In this document: positions 1 to 11,527 of the stretch, piece after piece
Position numbering within the stretch: the first letter of the stretch is position 1
Layout of the letters: the number at the start of each line of letters is the position of its first letter
Assembly: GCA_002803225.1 (NCBI GenBank)
Contig: NXFV01001911.1
Location: 62,001 to 126,000 of the forward strand
Reading direction: 5' to 3'
Length of the DNA: 64,000 nt
Source: Gamarada debralockiae
Taxonomy: Eukaryota > Ascomycota > Leotiomycetes > Helotiales > Hyphodiscaceae
Translations under genes and position numbers: made by a program
Notes under the pieces: generated by a model
Database searches by the model: none
What the model was told of the DNA's origin: nothing
Seen by the model: only the letters and a program-made list of their open reading frames with translations

Positions 1-338
1 ACAGAGAGAAGTGAGGAAATGCGGCTGCTGTGACGCTCCGCATGCGTTTTGAATCTCTCGCGGATGCGCAAACGCTGTAGCAGATATGAGGTCGTGGTGT
101 TGACACCACGGTGGTTGAGTAGGAAGAGGAGCTGGCGGCGAGTTTCAATTTCTTTAAAGAGAATCGTCGGGGCGAGATGTTGCGCGCTAATCGTGCAAGG
201 GTACAGACGTGGCCTCAAAAAAACACAATGAAGCTTCCTGTATGGAAGTGAATCCTGAAATGTGTCCCTTGCGGTGAACTTTACATTATGAATTTTCAAA
301 AACTCGATGGCCAATTTCTCTAAACCCCCAACAGAGCT
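1..338. other. upstream region of USO1, no gene seen
   Basis: The reading frames here are short and match no family I know. The stretch is most simply the promoter and 5' leader of the USO1 gene that begins at 339. The 3' part of a gene lying outside the window cannot be excluded. Confidence 0.5.
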
Positions 339-3305
339 ATGTTCGCAATCGCAACGACGCCGGCAAAGCAGAGCGTTAGTGAAACGATCACAACCCTCTC
401 TGGTCGACTTTCCTCCTCCACGCTCCTCGAAGACCGACGCGCCGCGATTTTGGGCTTACGAAGCTTCGCAAAGGAATATCCAGCTTCAGTTGCCTCAGAT
501 GCCCTGAGAGGATTAATCGGGAGCTTGAGCAAAGATGGAGAAGATGTCGATACTGTCAAAATCGTCCTGGAGACACTGCTCATGCTGTTCAATCCGAACG
601 AGAATAGCCCCGAGGCGTCAGAGGAGATCGCACTTTGGCTTGCAGACGAGTTCACACAAAGGCAGGACAACATCACACTGCTATTAGACTTTTTGGACAC
701 CACCAAAAACAACGACTTCTATTCACGCCTATACTCCCTACAACTTCTGTCAGCGATCCTAGCATCACGAACTGAACGAACGGAGGAATGTATATTCACT
801 GCACCGTTGGGCATATCAAACCTGGTAGCAGTGCTGGACGACAGAAGAGAGGCTGTTCGGAACGAAGGACTCTCGTTGCTTACGTACCTGACGCCCAACT
901 CTCCAGAGCTGCAGAAAATGGTTGCTTTCGAGAATGCCTTCGACCGAATATTCAACATAATCAAGCTTGAGGGATCTTTGTCGCAAGGGGATAGAATCGT
1001 GGAAGACTGTTTGATCCTTCTTGCGAACCTGCTCAGACTGAATGTATCTAATCAATCATTCTTTCGAGAGACTGGTTCAGTACCCAAACTTGCGAAGCTG
1101 CTCAACGATGCCCTGACTGAGCAGGACGGAGAGGCTGAGGTCGCCGAGTGGGCGAAAGTCCAACGAAACAGGAATATCTACGCCCTGTTGGCAGTGTTGA
1201 GACTCTGTCTCGTTACAGGTGGTGGAGTAGGAACACAAAAAAACCAGGAATCGTTCTGCCAGCACGGTATTCTGGGACAGACTCTACAACTGGCATTCAG
1301 CCGTTCTACAGAAATGCAAATAAAAGCAGAGGTATGCATAAATCCGTCAGATGACTCGAGTTTCATGTATTGACGACGTCTAGGCTTTGATAACCTGTGC
1401 GGACTTAATCCGAGGAAATCCGCCACTGCAAGAAGGGTTCGCTCAAATACAAGTCACTTCAGTACTTGACGAACCACCTGAAGATGGTATCGAAGCTCCA
1501 CAGCGCAACGGCATCCCAAAAGTTTACGTAATCGATGGTTTACTCGATCTCACACTGAGCGTGTCTTCTATGGCGGCGTTTGATTCAAGGCTTGCAGCCT
1601 GCGAATGTATTAAGGCATATTTTTTCAATCATGCTAGGATTCGGAAACACTTTCTCCGTCGTGCCATTGACGGGCACTCTTCTGGAGCCGACGAGACTGC
1701 AAATGTTTTAACAACCCTTCTGCAGCCGTTGGAAGGCCGCGTTTCTGGTGATCCATACCGGTATTGGTTTGCAGCAGTATTAATGTTCCATCTGATCTTC
1801 GAAGACCATGAAGCCAAAGCACTCGCGATGAGCGTTGCTGAAGGCGACGCATCCAATGGCGAAGAAGTGGTAACGTGCATTCAGACTATTTCGGCAAATC
1901 TGATTACTGGGGTTCAAAAGAATGCGGATGAGCGGGTTCTCGTTGCATATCTGATGCTGCTATGTGGGTGGTTGTTCGAGGATCCAGATGCCGTAAACGA
2001 CTTTCTTGGCGAGGGCAGCAATGTCCAGAGTCTTGTACAAGCAGTGTTGCAAGGCGGTGGAGATGGCACTATTGTCCAAGGACTCTGCGCAATGTTACTG
2101 GGCATCGTCTACGAATTCTCTACCAAGGACTCACCTGTTCCCAGAGAAACGATACATCCCATCCTCGCATCCCGCATGGGTCGAGATCAATATATAGATC
2201 GGCTCACGAAGTTGAGAAGCCATCCTTTACTGCGAGACTTCGAAGTCCTACCTCAAAAGCTGAGCTCCGCATCAATGGGTGGCCTCCCAGAGGTTTTCTT
2301 CGACAAAACCTTTGTTGATTTCGTGAAAGATAATTTCAGTCGTCTGCTTCGTGCGATTGACCGAGATCCTGGAATGGAAATCCCTGTCATTGCAAATGGA
2401 GTCCAAAAAGGCATATCTCGTGAAATGGTGGACTCTTTGAGGTCACAACTCGCAGAAAAGGAGAAAGCACTCCAGAAAGCCGAGGAGGATCTATTGTCGA
2501 AAGGTAGGCAATTGGGACAGGAGCAAGCAGATCACCGGAGGGCGAAGGAGACCGCTGCAGTTGAACTTTCTAGAATCAAGAATGTCAATGAAGCCCTGCA
2601 GCGGCATCATGACGACGACATGAAGTATGTTAGTATCACTTCTTGTAGAAGGGCCTGCTAACTTGGAAAAGGAAATTACGTGCTGAGCAGAGGGCAACAA
2701 TTGAAGACCATCAGCGACAACTGGAGCATGTCCAGAAGACCTCTGAAGCCAACATTGAACGGATGAGAAAACGATTGGAAGCCGAGATGGCAGAATTTCA
2801 GAAGACTGCCGACGCCAATGCCGAGAAGACACGAAAACGAATGGAGGCTGAAATTGCAGACCTTCAAAACAATGTCAGTAAACTAGAGGCTGAACTCACG
2901 AAGGCAAGAACCCCTTCCCTACTGTCTTGACTACCTTCTAATGCATGGCAGGCAAACAAGAACCACCTTCAGGACCTTCAGACTGCCCACGACGAGTACA
3001 CAGCGAATCGGACTGAGCAAGCTGCACGCTTACAGCGTGCAGAGGAGAAGGCGAAAGACGCCGAGGCAAGGAGCACTGCTGCGAACGAAAGAGCGGCTAA
3101 GGCGGAAGCGTCTTTGGCTGACAAGGAAATGGAAAGGAAGGCCGTTCAGAGTGAGCTTGATGACCTGTTGATGGTCTTCGGAGATTTGGAAGAGAAGTCT
3201 GAGAAATATAAAGAGCGCCTCAGGGAGCTAGGTGAAAGCGTGTCAGATGGGGAGGGGGGTGAGGACGAGGACGAGGCTGAGGAAGATGAAGATGATGTTG
3301 ATTAG
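339..3305 (+). CDS. USO1: Uso1/p115 vesicle tethering factor
   Basis: General vesicular transport factor that tethers ER-derived COPII vesicles to the cis-Golgi. Four exons are inferred: 339-1331, 1384-2624, 2672-2903 and 2952-3305, all joining in frame. The N-terminal two thirds is an armadillo-type globular head, with the hallmark AKQSVSETI near the start and the conserved stretch LLEDRRAAILGLRSFAKEYP. The last third is a heptad-rich coiled coil (residues about 690 on) ending in a very acidic tail of Glu and Asp, as in yeast Uso1 and animal p115. The start ATG is the first in frame and matches the usual fungal N terminus. Intron 3 (2904-2951) begins GCAAGA and ends AG, with a CTAAT branch site. 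The only nearby GT donor (2878) would break the frame, so this is a real GC-AG intron. The coiled coil is shorter than in budding yeast, as is usual for filamentous fungi. Confidence 0.93.
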
Positions 3306-3570
3306 ACAGAAAAGCCTCGATATTATGTATTGAAGGGTGTAAAAGACATGCCAGGGGCAGATGATGATTAATGTTCCACAAGTTCTAATTTATGACTGTC
3401 GCAATCGAGGCGAGGCTGAAAAAAGACAAGGCTGTGGCTTATTGTGATTGGTGGATGCTCGCATGACTCTTAAACGATCGAATTTTGATAACAATAAAAT
3501 GGCGGGGCTCTGACTAAACTTCACCCTCACAACAACAATTGATCGAGTTTGATACTGCGACTAGTCCGCC
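3306..3570. promoter_or_regulatory. USO1-ILS1 intergenic, ILS1 promoter
   Basis: Short spacer between two co-directional genes. It contains a CCAAT box on the minus strand (ATTGG at 3447-3451) and a TGACTC element at 3464-3469, described separately. Confidence 0.4.
3464..3469 (+). promoter_or_regulatory. possible Gcn4/CpcA site (TGACTC)
   Basis: TGACTC lies 101 bases upstream of the ILS1 start codon. TGACTC is the core bound by the amino-acid starvation regulator Gcn4 (CpcA/CPC1 in filamentous fungi), and aminoacyl-tRNA synthetase genes are known targets. A 6-mer can occur by chance, so position and gene class are the only support. Confidence 0.35.
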
Positions 3571-6500
3571 ATGTCTATCGACTTTCCGAAGGAAGAGGAG
3601 AACGTCCTCAAGCGGTGGAAAGAGACCAAGGCGTTCGAGAGACAAGTTGAGCTTTCAGAAGGTCGGAAACGATATACATTCTACGATGGACCTCCATTTG
3701 CCACAGGTCTCCCTCATTATGGCCACTTACTTGCTTCCACGATCAAAGACATCATTCCTCGATACTGGTCTATGAAGGGCTACCATGTGGAGAGACGCTT
3801 TGGGTGGGATACACACGGTTTACCTATTGAGTACGAGATTGACAAGAAGCTTGGTACCTCAGGGAGGGACGCGGTGATGAAGCTTGGTCTGGCGAAATAT
3901 AATGAGGAGTGCCGGGCTATTGTCATGAGATTTTCATCTGAGTGGCGCACGACCATTGACAGGCTGGGACGGTGGATTGACTTCGACAATGACTACAAGG
4001 CAAGTCAGGCTGCAAGCATACGTTCGTGTCACAACTAACCTCGTAATAGACAATGGATCCGAAGTTCATGGAATCGGAATGGTGGGTTTTCAAGAGACTG
4101 TTCGATAAAGGTGCCGTATACCAGGGTTACAAAGTCATGCCGTACTCGACAGCCCTCACAACTCCTCTCAGCAATTTCGAGGCAAATCAGAACTATCAGG
4201 ATATCACAGATCCAGCAGTTGTGGTATCATTCCCTCTGCGAGATGATCCGACAACCTACTTACTTGCGTGGACGACCACTCCCTGGACATTGCCCTCGCA
4301 TGTTGGTCTGGCGGCGCACCCAAATTTCGAATACATTAAGATTTGGGACGAGAAAGATCAGAGGCACTACATTCTCTTGGAGAAGCTATTGGGAACTTTG
4401 TACAAGGATCCGAAAAAGGCAAAATTCAAGATAGTCGAAAAGATCAAGGGTAGTGATATGCTTGGTTGGAAATATGAGCCGCTGTTCGACTATTTCTACG
4501 AGGAGTTTAAGGACTACGGCTTCAAGGTTCTCAATGCAACATACGTAACAGACGACAGTGGTGTTGGTATCGTTCATCAAGCACCTGCTTTTGGTGAAGA
4601 AGATTACAATGTCGCTATGGAAGCTGGTACCATTAGTGAGTCTCGCCCACCACCAAACCCAGTCGACGAGCGAGGCCATTTCACTTCCAAAGTACGCGAT
4701 TTTGCAGGGCAGCACGTCAAGGATGCCGACAAAGCTATCATCAAGTATCTGAAAGGTACCAAGCGACTCGTCGTTGACTCCCAACTCAGACATAGCTATC
4801 CTATGTGTCCTCGCTCAGATACCCCCTTGATCTACCGAGCCGTCCCATCCTGGTTTATCAGAATCCCCGAAATTATTCCCCAGATGCTCAAGAACATCGA
4901 AGGTTCGCATTGGGTGCCTTCGTTTGTCAAGGAGAAGCGATTCGCCAACTGGATTGCCAACGCCCGTGACTGGAACGTTTCTCGGAACAGATACTGGGGC
5001 ACACCAATTCCTTTGTGGGTCAGTGAAGATCTCGAAGAGATTGTCTGTATCGGCAGCGTGGCCGAGCTGAAGGAGCTTAGCGGCTACACAGGCGAATTGA
5101 CAGATCTCCATCGAGACAAGATCGACCATATCACCATCCCAAGTAGGAAGGGTAAGGGGCAATTGAAGCGTGTTGAAGAAGTGTTCGATTGTTGGTTTGA
5201 GTCTGGCAGTATGCCGTATGCCAGCCAACACTATCCATTCGAGAATGAGGCGAAGTTTAAGGAATCGTTCCCAGGAGATTTTATTGCAGAAGGTTTAGAT
5301 CAGACTAGAGGATGGTTTTATACCCTGCTGGTTCTTGGTACTCACTTGTTCGGAGTCTCTCCTTTTCAAAACTGCGTAGTCAATGGTATGGTGTTGGCCG
5401 AAGATGGCAAGAAGATGTCAAAGCGGTTGAAGAACTATCCCGATCCTACTTCCGTGATGGAAAAGTATGGATCCGATGCGCTCCGTCTTTATCTCATCAA
5501 CTCACCAGTCGTGCGGGCTGAGCCATTGCGTTTCAAGGAGTCTGGGGTCAAGGAGGTTGTAGCCAAAGTTATTCTACCTTTGTGGAACAGCTACAAGTTC
5601 TTTGAGGGACAAGTGGCTCTGCTGAAGAAGATCGAGGATGTTGACTATTGCTTTGATCCGGCAATGGAGAAGACAAACAAGAACGTCATGGACCGATGGA
5701 TCTTAGCAAGCTGTCAAAGTCTGCTCAAATTTGTCAACGAAGAGATGGCTGGTAAGAATACTCTCTCCTCAGTCACTGACATTTACTAATAAGATCCAGC
5801 CTATCGTCTTTACACTGTAGTACCACGACTCCTTGATCTCATCGACAACACAACGAATTGGTACATTCGCTTCAACCGAAAACGCCTAAAGGGTGAGCTC
5901 GGACTGGCTGACACAAAGCATGCCCTCAACACTCTCTTCGAAGTTCTTTTCACCCTCGTTAGAGGTCTCGCACCCTTCACACCGTTCATCACCGAGACCA
6001 TCTACAAGAACTTGCGGCCACACATTCCAAAGGAGTTGCAGGAAGAAGATCCAGAAAGCGTTCATTTCTTGGCATTCCCAGATGTGCGTGAGGAGCTTTT
6101 CGACGAAGAGATTGAGCGCCGCGTTGGTCGCATGCAGCGAGTCATCGAATTGGCCCGAGTGTCAAGAGAACGTCGTACTGTCGGTCTGAAGACACCTCTC
6201 AAAACCTTAATTGTCATTCACCCCGATCCAGTGTATTTGGAGGACATCAAATCTCTGGAAGGCTACATCGCCGAAGAATTGAATATCAGAGATCTTGTTT
6301 TGTCCTCTGATGAAGCCAAGTACAATGTGCAATACAGTGTTTCTGCGGACTGGCCAGTGCTTGGAAAGAAGCTCAAGAAGGATGTACAGAAGGTCAAGAA
6401 GGCATTGCCAGGTCTTACAAGCGAACAAGTCCACAAATTCGTTTTGGAAAAGTCAATGGTGGTTGACGGTATCACGCTCGAAGACGGAGACTTGGTCGTG

Positions 6501-6908
6501 AAGCGTAGTCTCAAAGATGATGAGTCATCAAAGCACCTAGAGACTAACACAGATGATGATGTTCTTACCATCCTCGACGCCGAGCTATACGCAGATCTTG
6601 CAGATGAAGGCTTGGCACGAGAGATCATCAATCGTGTCCAACGAGCACGAAAGACAGCTGGTCTTCAACCGACTGACGATATCAAGATGGAGTACAAGGT
6701 TCTTTCGGATCCCGAGAATATTGGTCTAGCCAGTGCGTTTGCTAGCAAGGCGGATATGATCGCCAAGGCATTGCGGAGACCTCTTGATCATCATGTTATC
6801 ACTGAGGATGGTGGCAAGATCCCCGATACCCCGGAGGAGGGTGTCATCTTGGAGGAGAAACAGGAGATTCAAAAAGCGGAGTTCTTGCTTAGATTATTGA
6901 AGCTGTGA
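3571..6908 (+). CDS. ILS1: isoleucyl-tRNA synthetase, cytoplasmic
   Basis: Class I aminoacyl-tRNA synthetase that charges tRNA-Ile with isoleucine in the cytosol. Three exons, 3571-3999, 4050-5751 and 5800-6908, give 1079 residues, close to the roughly 1070 of yeast Ils1. The HIGH signature is present as HYGH at residues 49-52 and the KMSKS signature as KMSKR at 598-602. The editing domain lies between them (WTTTPWTLPSHVGLA is its recognisable core), followed by the anticodon-binding region. No mitochondrial presequence precedes MSIDFPKEEE, so this is the cytosolic enzyme. Intron 1 (4000-4049) has a GC donor (GCAAGT) with an otherwise perfect context and a CTAAC branch site. Intron 2 (5752-5799) is ordinary GT-AG. 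Confidence 0.97.
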
Positions 6909-7569
6909 TGGGTTCTGTTTGGAAGGGGCTTTCAGTTTTCGAGAGATCAAAAGTTCAGAAAGCGGGTTTGTAAGACCTCACTGTAGAGAGACTCTAGTAG
7001 TAGATTGCTTGCTGCTCTATTGACATGATGTTTTCTTCCAAGTGCCTTTACTTCTTCTTCACAGCCGCCTAAAAGAATTAGCTTGAGTGATTAAACCAGA
7101 ATTAAAAATTTTCTTACAATGTAACAATCCTTCAATCGTAAGAATTCAGTGAGACATTTGTCTTTATGAACTGAATTGTAATCCGCCACAATGCATTTAC
7201 CATAGGCTGAAGCCTGTTAAGATATCAGTGACTGTCTTTAGGAGAGAAGGCAGTGTTCTACCTCAGTAGAACATTTGGCAACAGCTTGCGCAAATTTCTC
7301 GATCGGCCGAGTTCGAGGAGGCATGGCGGTTGTGATCACCCATGCATGAGGAAAGAGAGCAGGATCACAAGCTGTGATGAGCTTGATATCCAAAGAATAG
7401 AACGCTAGCCCAAATATAGTTTAGCGGCATCCTGCCAAACTCGAATTCGCGTGTTGAGGTTCACGCGACGGACGGATATTGTCAGTGGAAAATCGGCACT
7501 CCGCTGTTAAAGTACCACAAAGAACTCCCCCCTCCTCACAATAAGCCGCTCCTTCCCCATCCATCGAAA
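6909..7569. other. intergenic, ILS1 3' end and SNF12 promoter
   Basis: No gene is visible. An 8-base inverted repeat, TGTTCTAC and GTAGAACA separated by 4 bases, sits at about 7252-7271. Its role is unknown and it may be chance. Confidence 0.4.
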
Positions 7570-9303
7570 ATGCAGCCCTCGTACCGCCAGTTTCCGCAAC
7601 AGGCGCCGCAGCGCTCTCCCCATGCAGCTGCGTCTCGGAGAGGAATTGGTACGTGCTACTTTCCCTATGCGCCTTCCAGTCTCAGTGCAGCCTCGTCGCG
7701 CATTCCCAATTCCCTTTTGCTTTGTGTCGGCGCTATGACTTTGATTCTCGGGTACTGATATTTTTGGGATGCGTAGGCCCTATGATTTCGGGAGGCCATC
7801 CTCAGAATTCTTTGACGCCGGCGCAAATGCAGGCTCAGCAGCAGCAAGCGTTAATGGCGAGCGATCGAGCGAAGCTGAGGAGTCGCAAGCCGACGGATAA
7901 GAATATTCCAGAGGGGGTGGAGGATTGTGTTATTGGTGATGGGGTGCAGAGGTATCGGGAGTTGAGGGATGTTGAGAGAAAGTTGGATGCGACTATGATG
8001 AGAAAGAGGCTTGACATTCAAGATGCTGTTAATCGTAATGTCAAGGTCAGTCAGCGCAGTTGGTACGATGATTAATGTCTTGTGCTGATGATTTGATAGC
8101 GCTATAGGACATTACGGGTCTGGATAAGCAATACAGTTGAGGACCAACCATGGCAAGCGGATACTCTCGACGTGGATGCCTTCGACTTCAGCACGAATAT
8201 GGATTCCTCATACCGGGTCAAGATTGAAGGCCGACTCCTTGATGATGATGAGGAAGAAGAGGACAGTGACAGCGAAGGTGAGGAAGAGGAGACGAACGGC
8301 GATGGCATGGACGAGGATGGAAAAGAGGACAAGAAGAAAAAGAGCAAGCTTCCTGCCAAGCAGTACAAGTTCTCTCATTTCTTCAAGGCGATGACCGTCG
8401 ACTTCGATCGGAAATCAAGCAAAGATGGTGCAGATCAGAGTGTCGAATGGAAGAAGCCTGTCGTTCCTCCTAATTCGGCGAACCCCCCAAACGCTGCAGA
8501 TTTCGATCAATTGGAGTTCAAGAGAGGCGGCGACGAAAATACCAATATCACGATCAACCTTGTCCGCGATGAGAACCCGGAGAGATTCCAATTGAGTCCT
8601 GCCCTTGCGGAAATCCTGGACACCAACGAAGCTACACGCGCTGAGGCTGTGATGGGAATCTGGGACTATGTCCGGGTAATGGGGCTGCAAGAGGATGACG
8701 AGAAGAGACAATTCGACTGTGATGCCCGGCTTAAAGCTGTAGGTACTCTTGTTCTCAGATTTTGATATCTCATGCTAATATGAATAGGTCCTCAAACGAG
8801 AAAAAGGCTACATCCCCTACGTCCCCGAGCACATCAAAGAACACATGACCTCCCTCCCACCCATCAAGCTCCCCTACACCATCCGCGTCGACCGAGATTT
8901 CCACGAGAACCCTCAACCCACCATCTACGACATCCGAGTGTTAGTCGACGATCCTCTGCGGGCTGCTCTTACCTCCTACCTCACCAACCCTTCCTATGCT
9001 CAAAGCCTTCTCGAAATTGCGAACCTGAACGACCACCTAGCCCTCTTGGTCCAGAAGATCTCCAACTCCAAGTCAAAACATACATTCTTTGACTCCCTGT
9101 CGAAGAATCCTACTGAGTTTATAGCGAAGTGGTTGAGTTCGCAGAAAAGAGACTTGGAGGTTATTTCTGGTGAGGCGACGAGAGGTGGTGGTGAGGATGC
9201 TAATGGTGATGAGTGGAGACGGGGTGGGAAAGATGGTATTTGGGGTAGTGAGAATGTGCGGGAAAGTGTCAACCTTATTGTTGGTGCAAAGCCAAGGGCT
9301 TAG
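7570..9303 (+). CDS. SNF12: SWI/SNF subunit, SMARCD/Snf12 (Rsc6) family
   Basis: Subunit of a SWI/SNF-class chromatin remodeller (yeast Snf12/Rsc6, animal BAF60). Four exons are inferred: 7570-7648, 7777-8045, 8100-8738 and 8788-9303, giving 500 residues. The N terminus is Gln-rich and low complexity (MQPSYRQFPQQ and QAQQQQA). Next come the family-typical SRKPTDKNIPEGVED and the RYRTLRVWISNTVEDQPW block, then an acidic insert (DDDEEEEDSDSEGEEEE), and then the SWIB/MDM2 fold beginning ENPERFQLSPALAEIL and running through MGIWDYVRVMGLQ. The C-terminal part matches the BAF60 tail (PTIYDIRVLVDDP). The gene is probably constitutive and nuclear. Whether it belongs to SWI/SNF or RSC cannot be told from sequence; filamentous fungi usually have a single such gene. 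Confidence 0.93.
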
Positions 9304-9530
9304 ACATCGTTCTTCTTATGCCGAACTGGGGGGAGTTCTGGAGGGATGAGCTCATAGAGCATGTACTATGTCAGATTATTACGGGACTGAAAAGATATTG
9401 AAGACTTGTTGATTTTATGATCTCCTAAACTGGCTTTTCCCCCCATTTTCTCACATTGAATAAGCAATCGAGTGTTCTAGCCTTTTACTGTTTGAAGACC
9501 TTCGACTTATTTCTTCCTAGTGCGAGACCT

Positions 9531-10650
9531 TCAAATCTTCGTCTTCTCCATCCACTCCTTAGCCTCATTCTCATAATCCTCCCTCCACCTCGTCAACGGC
9601 GGTCGCCCCTCCACCAAATCCAATCTGTCCCACAACATCCTCTTCTTATCCATTTCCTCACTAACATCATTATCCGGACAAATGATATAGAACCTCCCCT
9701 CCGCCATCTTGCCCTCCGCATACTCCACCACTTGCTCAGGCGTCCAAGCCCCTTTGGGTTTCTCCTTCTTCTCTGCCCCACTAGCAAATGGACTATTCCC
9801 ACTTAATCCCGTGAAAGTCCAGCCAGGCACAAGCAAATGAACGGAGGTCGTTGGGGAGGTCTTGGAGAGATCGAAAGATAAGTGCTCGGCGAGGGTCTTT
9901 ACAGCGGCTTTAGAAGCATTGTAGGCGGGGTTTCCGGGCGGATTAGTGATCCCTTGTTTGGAGCCTGTGATTATGATGCTGCAAGGGTGAGAGGCGGTGG
10001 AATGGCTGGTGACGAGAGGCAGGAGGGTCGTGAGGCCGTGGATTACGCCAAAGAGGTTTACGTCCATTATCTTGTGGCCGCAGAATCTCGGAGTCAGTAT
10101 TACTCGAGGGGGGAGTTTAATGGGTGTTGAGTACTGAGGCGTGTGTTTACTCTCAAGGCATGCCTCCAAACTCATGAACACAACCGGAATAGGAGAATTC
10201 GCTCTGAAAAACATACCTTGCGGAAATAGGATGTGTCGGGCCAGGAGCCGCGGAGACCTATACCTGCGTTTAGGGAGAGGAGATCGATCTTACCTTTTCA
10301 CTCATTTATGTCAGCTGAATTAATTTTCGGGTTACGTCTCTATGTGATGGGTAATTTGGAACCAAAGAATAGGAAGGGGTAAATGGGAGTGGAGGGGAAG
10401 TACCACCGAAATCTTTCTCAACCTTCCCCTTCAACTTCTCAAAGTCTTCGACTTTACTAACATCCATCTCAACAGTCTCAACCTTCCCCTTAATAGCCGA
10501 CTTCGCGGATGACAGGTTCGAGGCGTTGTTGTCGCAGATTATGACATTCATGCCATAGCCTGCACATTTCGTTGCAAGTGCTAATCCGATGCCAGAGGCA
10601 CCGCCGGTGATGAGAGCAGTGTTTCCGGATTTGAAGACTGGGGAGGACAT
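9531..10650 (-). CDS. short-chain dehydrogenase/reductase
   Basis: NAD(P)-dependent oxidoreductase of the classical SDR family; substrate unknown. Three exons on the minus strand, 10650-10404, 10293-10217 and 10070-9531, give 287 residues. The cofactor motif TGGASGIG is at residues 15-22, NAG at 91-93, and the catalytic triad is Ser145 (ITGS), Tyr158 and Lys162 (YNASK). The acidic residue after the second strand (IICDNN) suggests NAD rather than NADP preference, which is an inference. The start codon has A at -3, and the upstream region 10651-10810 is short-ORF noise. It converges with SNF12, whose stop lies 227 bases away. No neighbour suggests a pathway. Confidence 0.9.
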
Positions 10651-11527
10651 TGTTGCTGTTGCAAACTTTCGTGCTGCTGTTTTGGGGATAGAGGGATGGC
10701 TGTGCAGTGGTGTGATACGAAGTGTATGGTGTAAGGGGAATTTTTGTTTTGGGAATTGAGCTTTGGTTGGATTCTTGGGAGTGTCCGGAGAAAGAGGGCT
10801 CTGGACATAGGAGTTTAGGGAGATTTCAATGAAGTAGTGGTGAAGAATTGGAGTGAATGGAGTAGTTATATGTGACGTCGTATGGAGAAGTGGGGGAAAT
10901 AGCCTTTCCGGAAATAGAAGAGCTTCCTATCTTATCGCCGATGTCTGCAGTAGGATGGAGCTCGTGAAGGGTCGTGAAGGCTTTGAGGAGAACCTACCCT
11001 CCAGTATTTCCACTGGCTAAATTAAGGGCATAAAGAGAGAAAGTTCGAAGTCTCGTTGAAATCGGTCATAATTGCTCTCCCAGCTCTCTAATATACAGTA
11101 CACAACCCCTCATGTATCCACCACGCGCTCTTAAGAATCTCCTCTAAAAACAGTTCGCTGAAACGAAACCACCTCTCAATTAAAATAGACTAAAGACCAT
11201 CCGCGCGCAAAAGAGCCATCGTATCTAGCCAAACCCTTCCGCAATGCACCAAATCCACATGATATTCGCAAAGAGTAAGAAGGTTCCCCCATGTTCCCCT
11301 TGTGGGCTCAGGCCGCTTTTCGACCAGGCACAGAAAAGAGTCTTGATATTTCGTAATAGAAACTTTGGCAGAACAGAATTTCAACGGCATGCAAGAAGTG
11401 AACGCCACGCTAGTAAATGCATCGAAAAAAGAAATGAAGAGGTTTTGGTGGCCTCCTTGAAAGAAGCCCATTTGTGTCTGTTGGGTTCTGGAGGCTGTTG
11501 TGAGCGCCGTGCTTGAAGAACGGCCAA
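10651..11527. other. intergenic between SDR and PDK1-like kinase
   Basis: This should hold the SDR promoter (10651 onward) and the 3' untranslated region of the kinase gene. Short frames such as a 90-codon one at 11244 resemble nothing known. Confidence 0.4.

Noticed and set aside
11244..11516. 90-codon Cys-containing frame next to the PDK1-like gene
   Set aside because: It lies in the expected 3' untranslated region of the kinase gene, overlaps an antisense frame and resembles no zinc-binding family.
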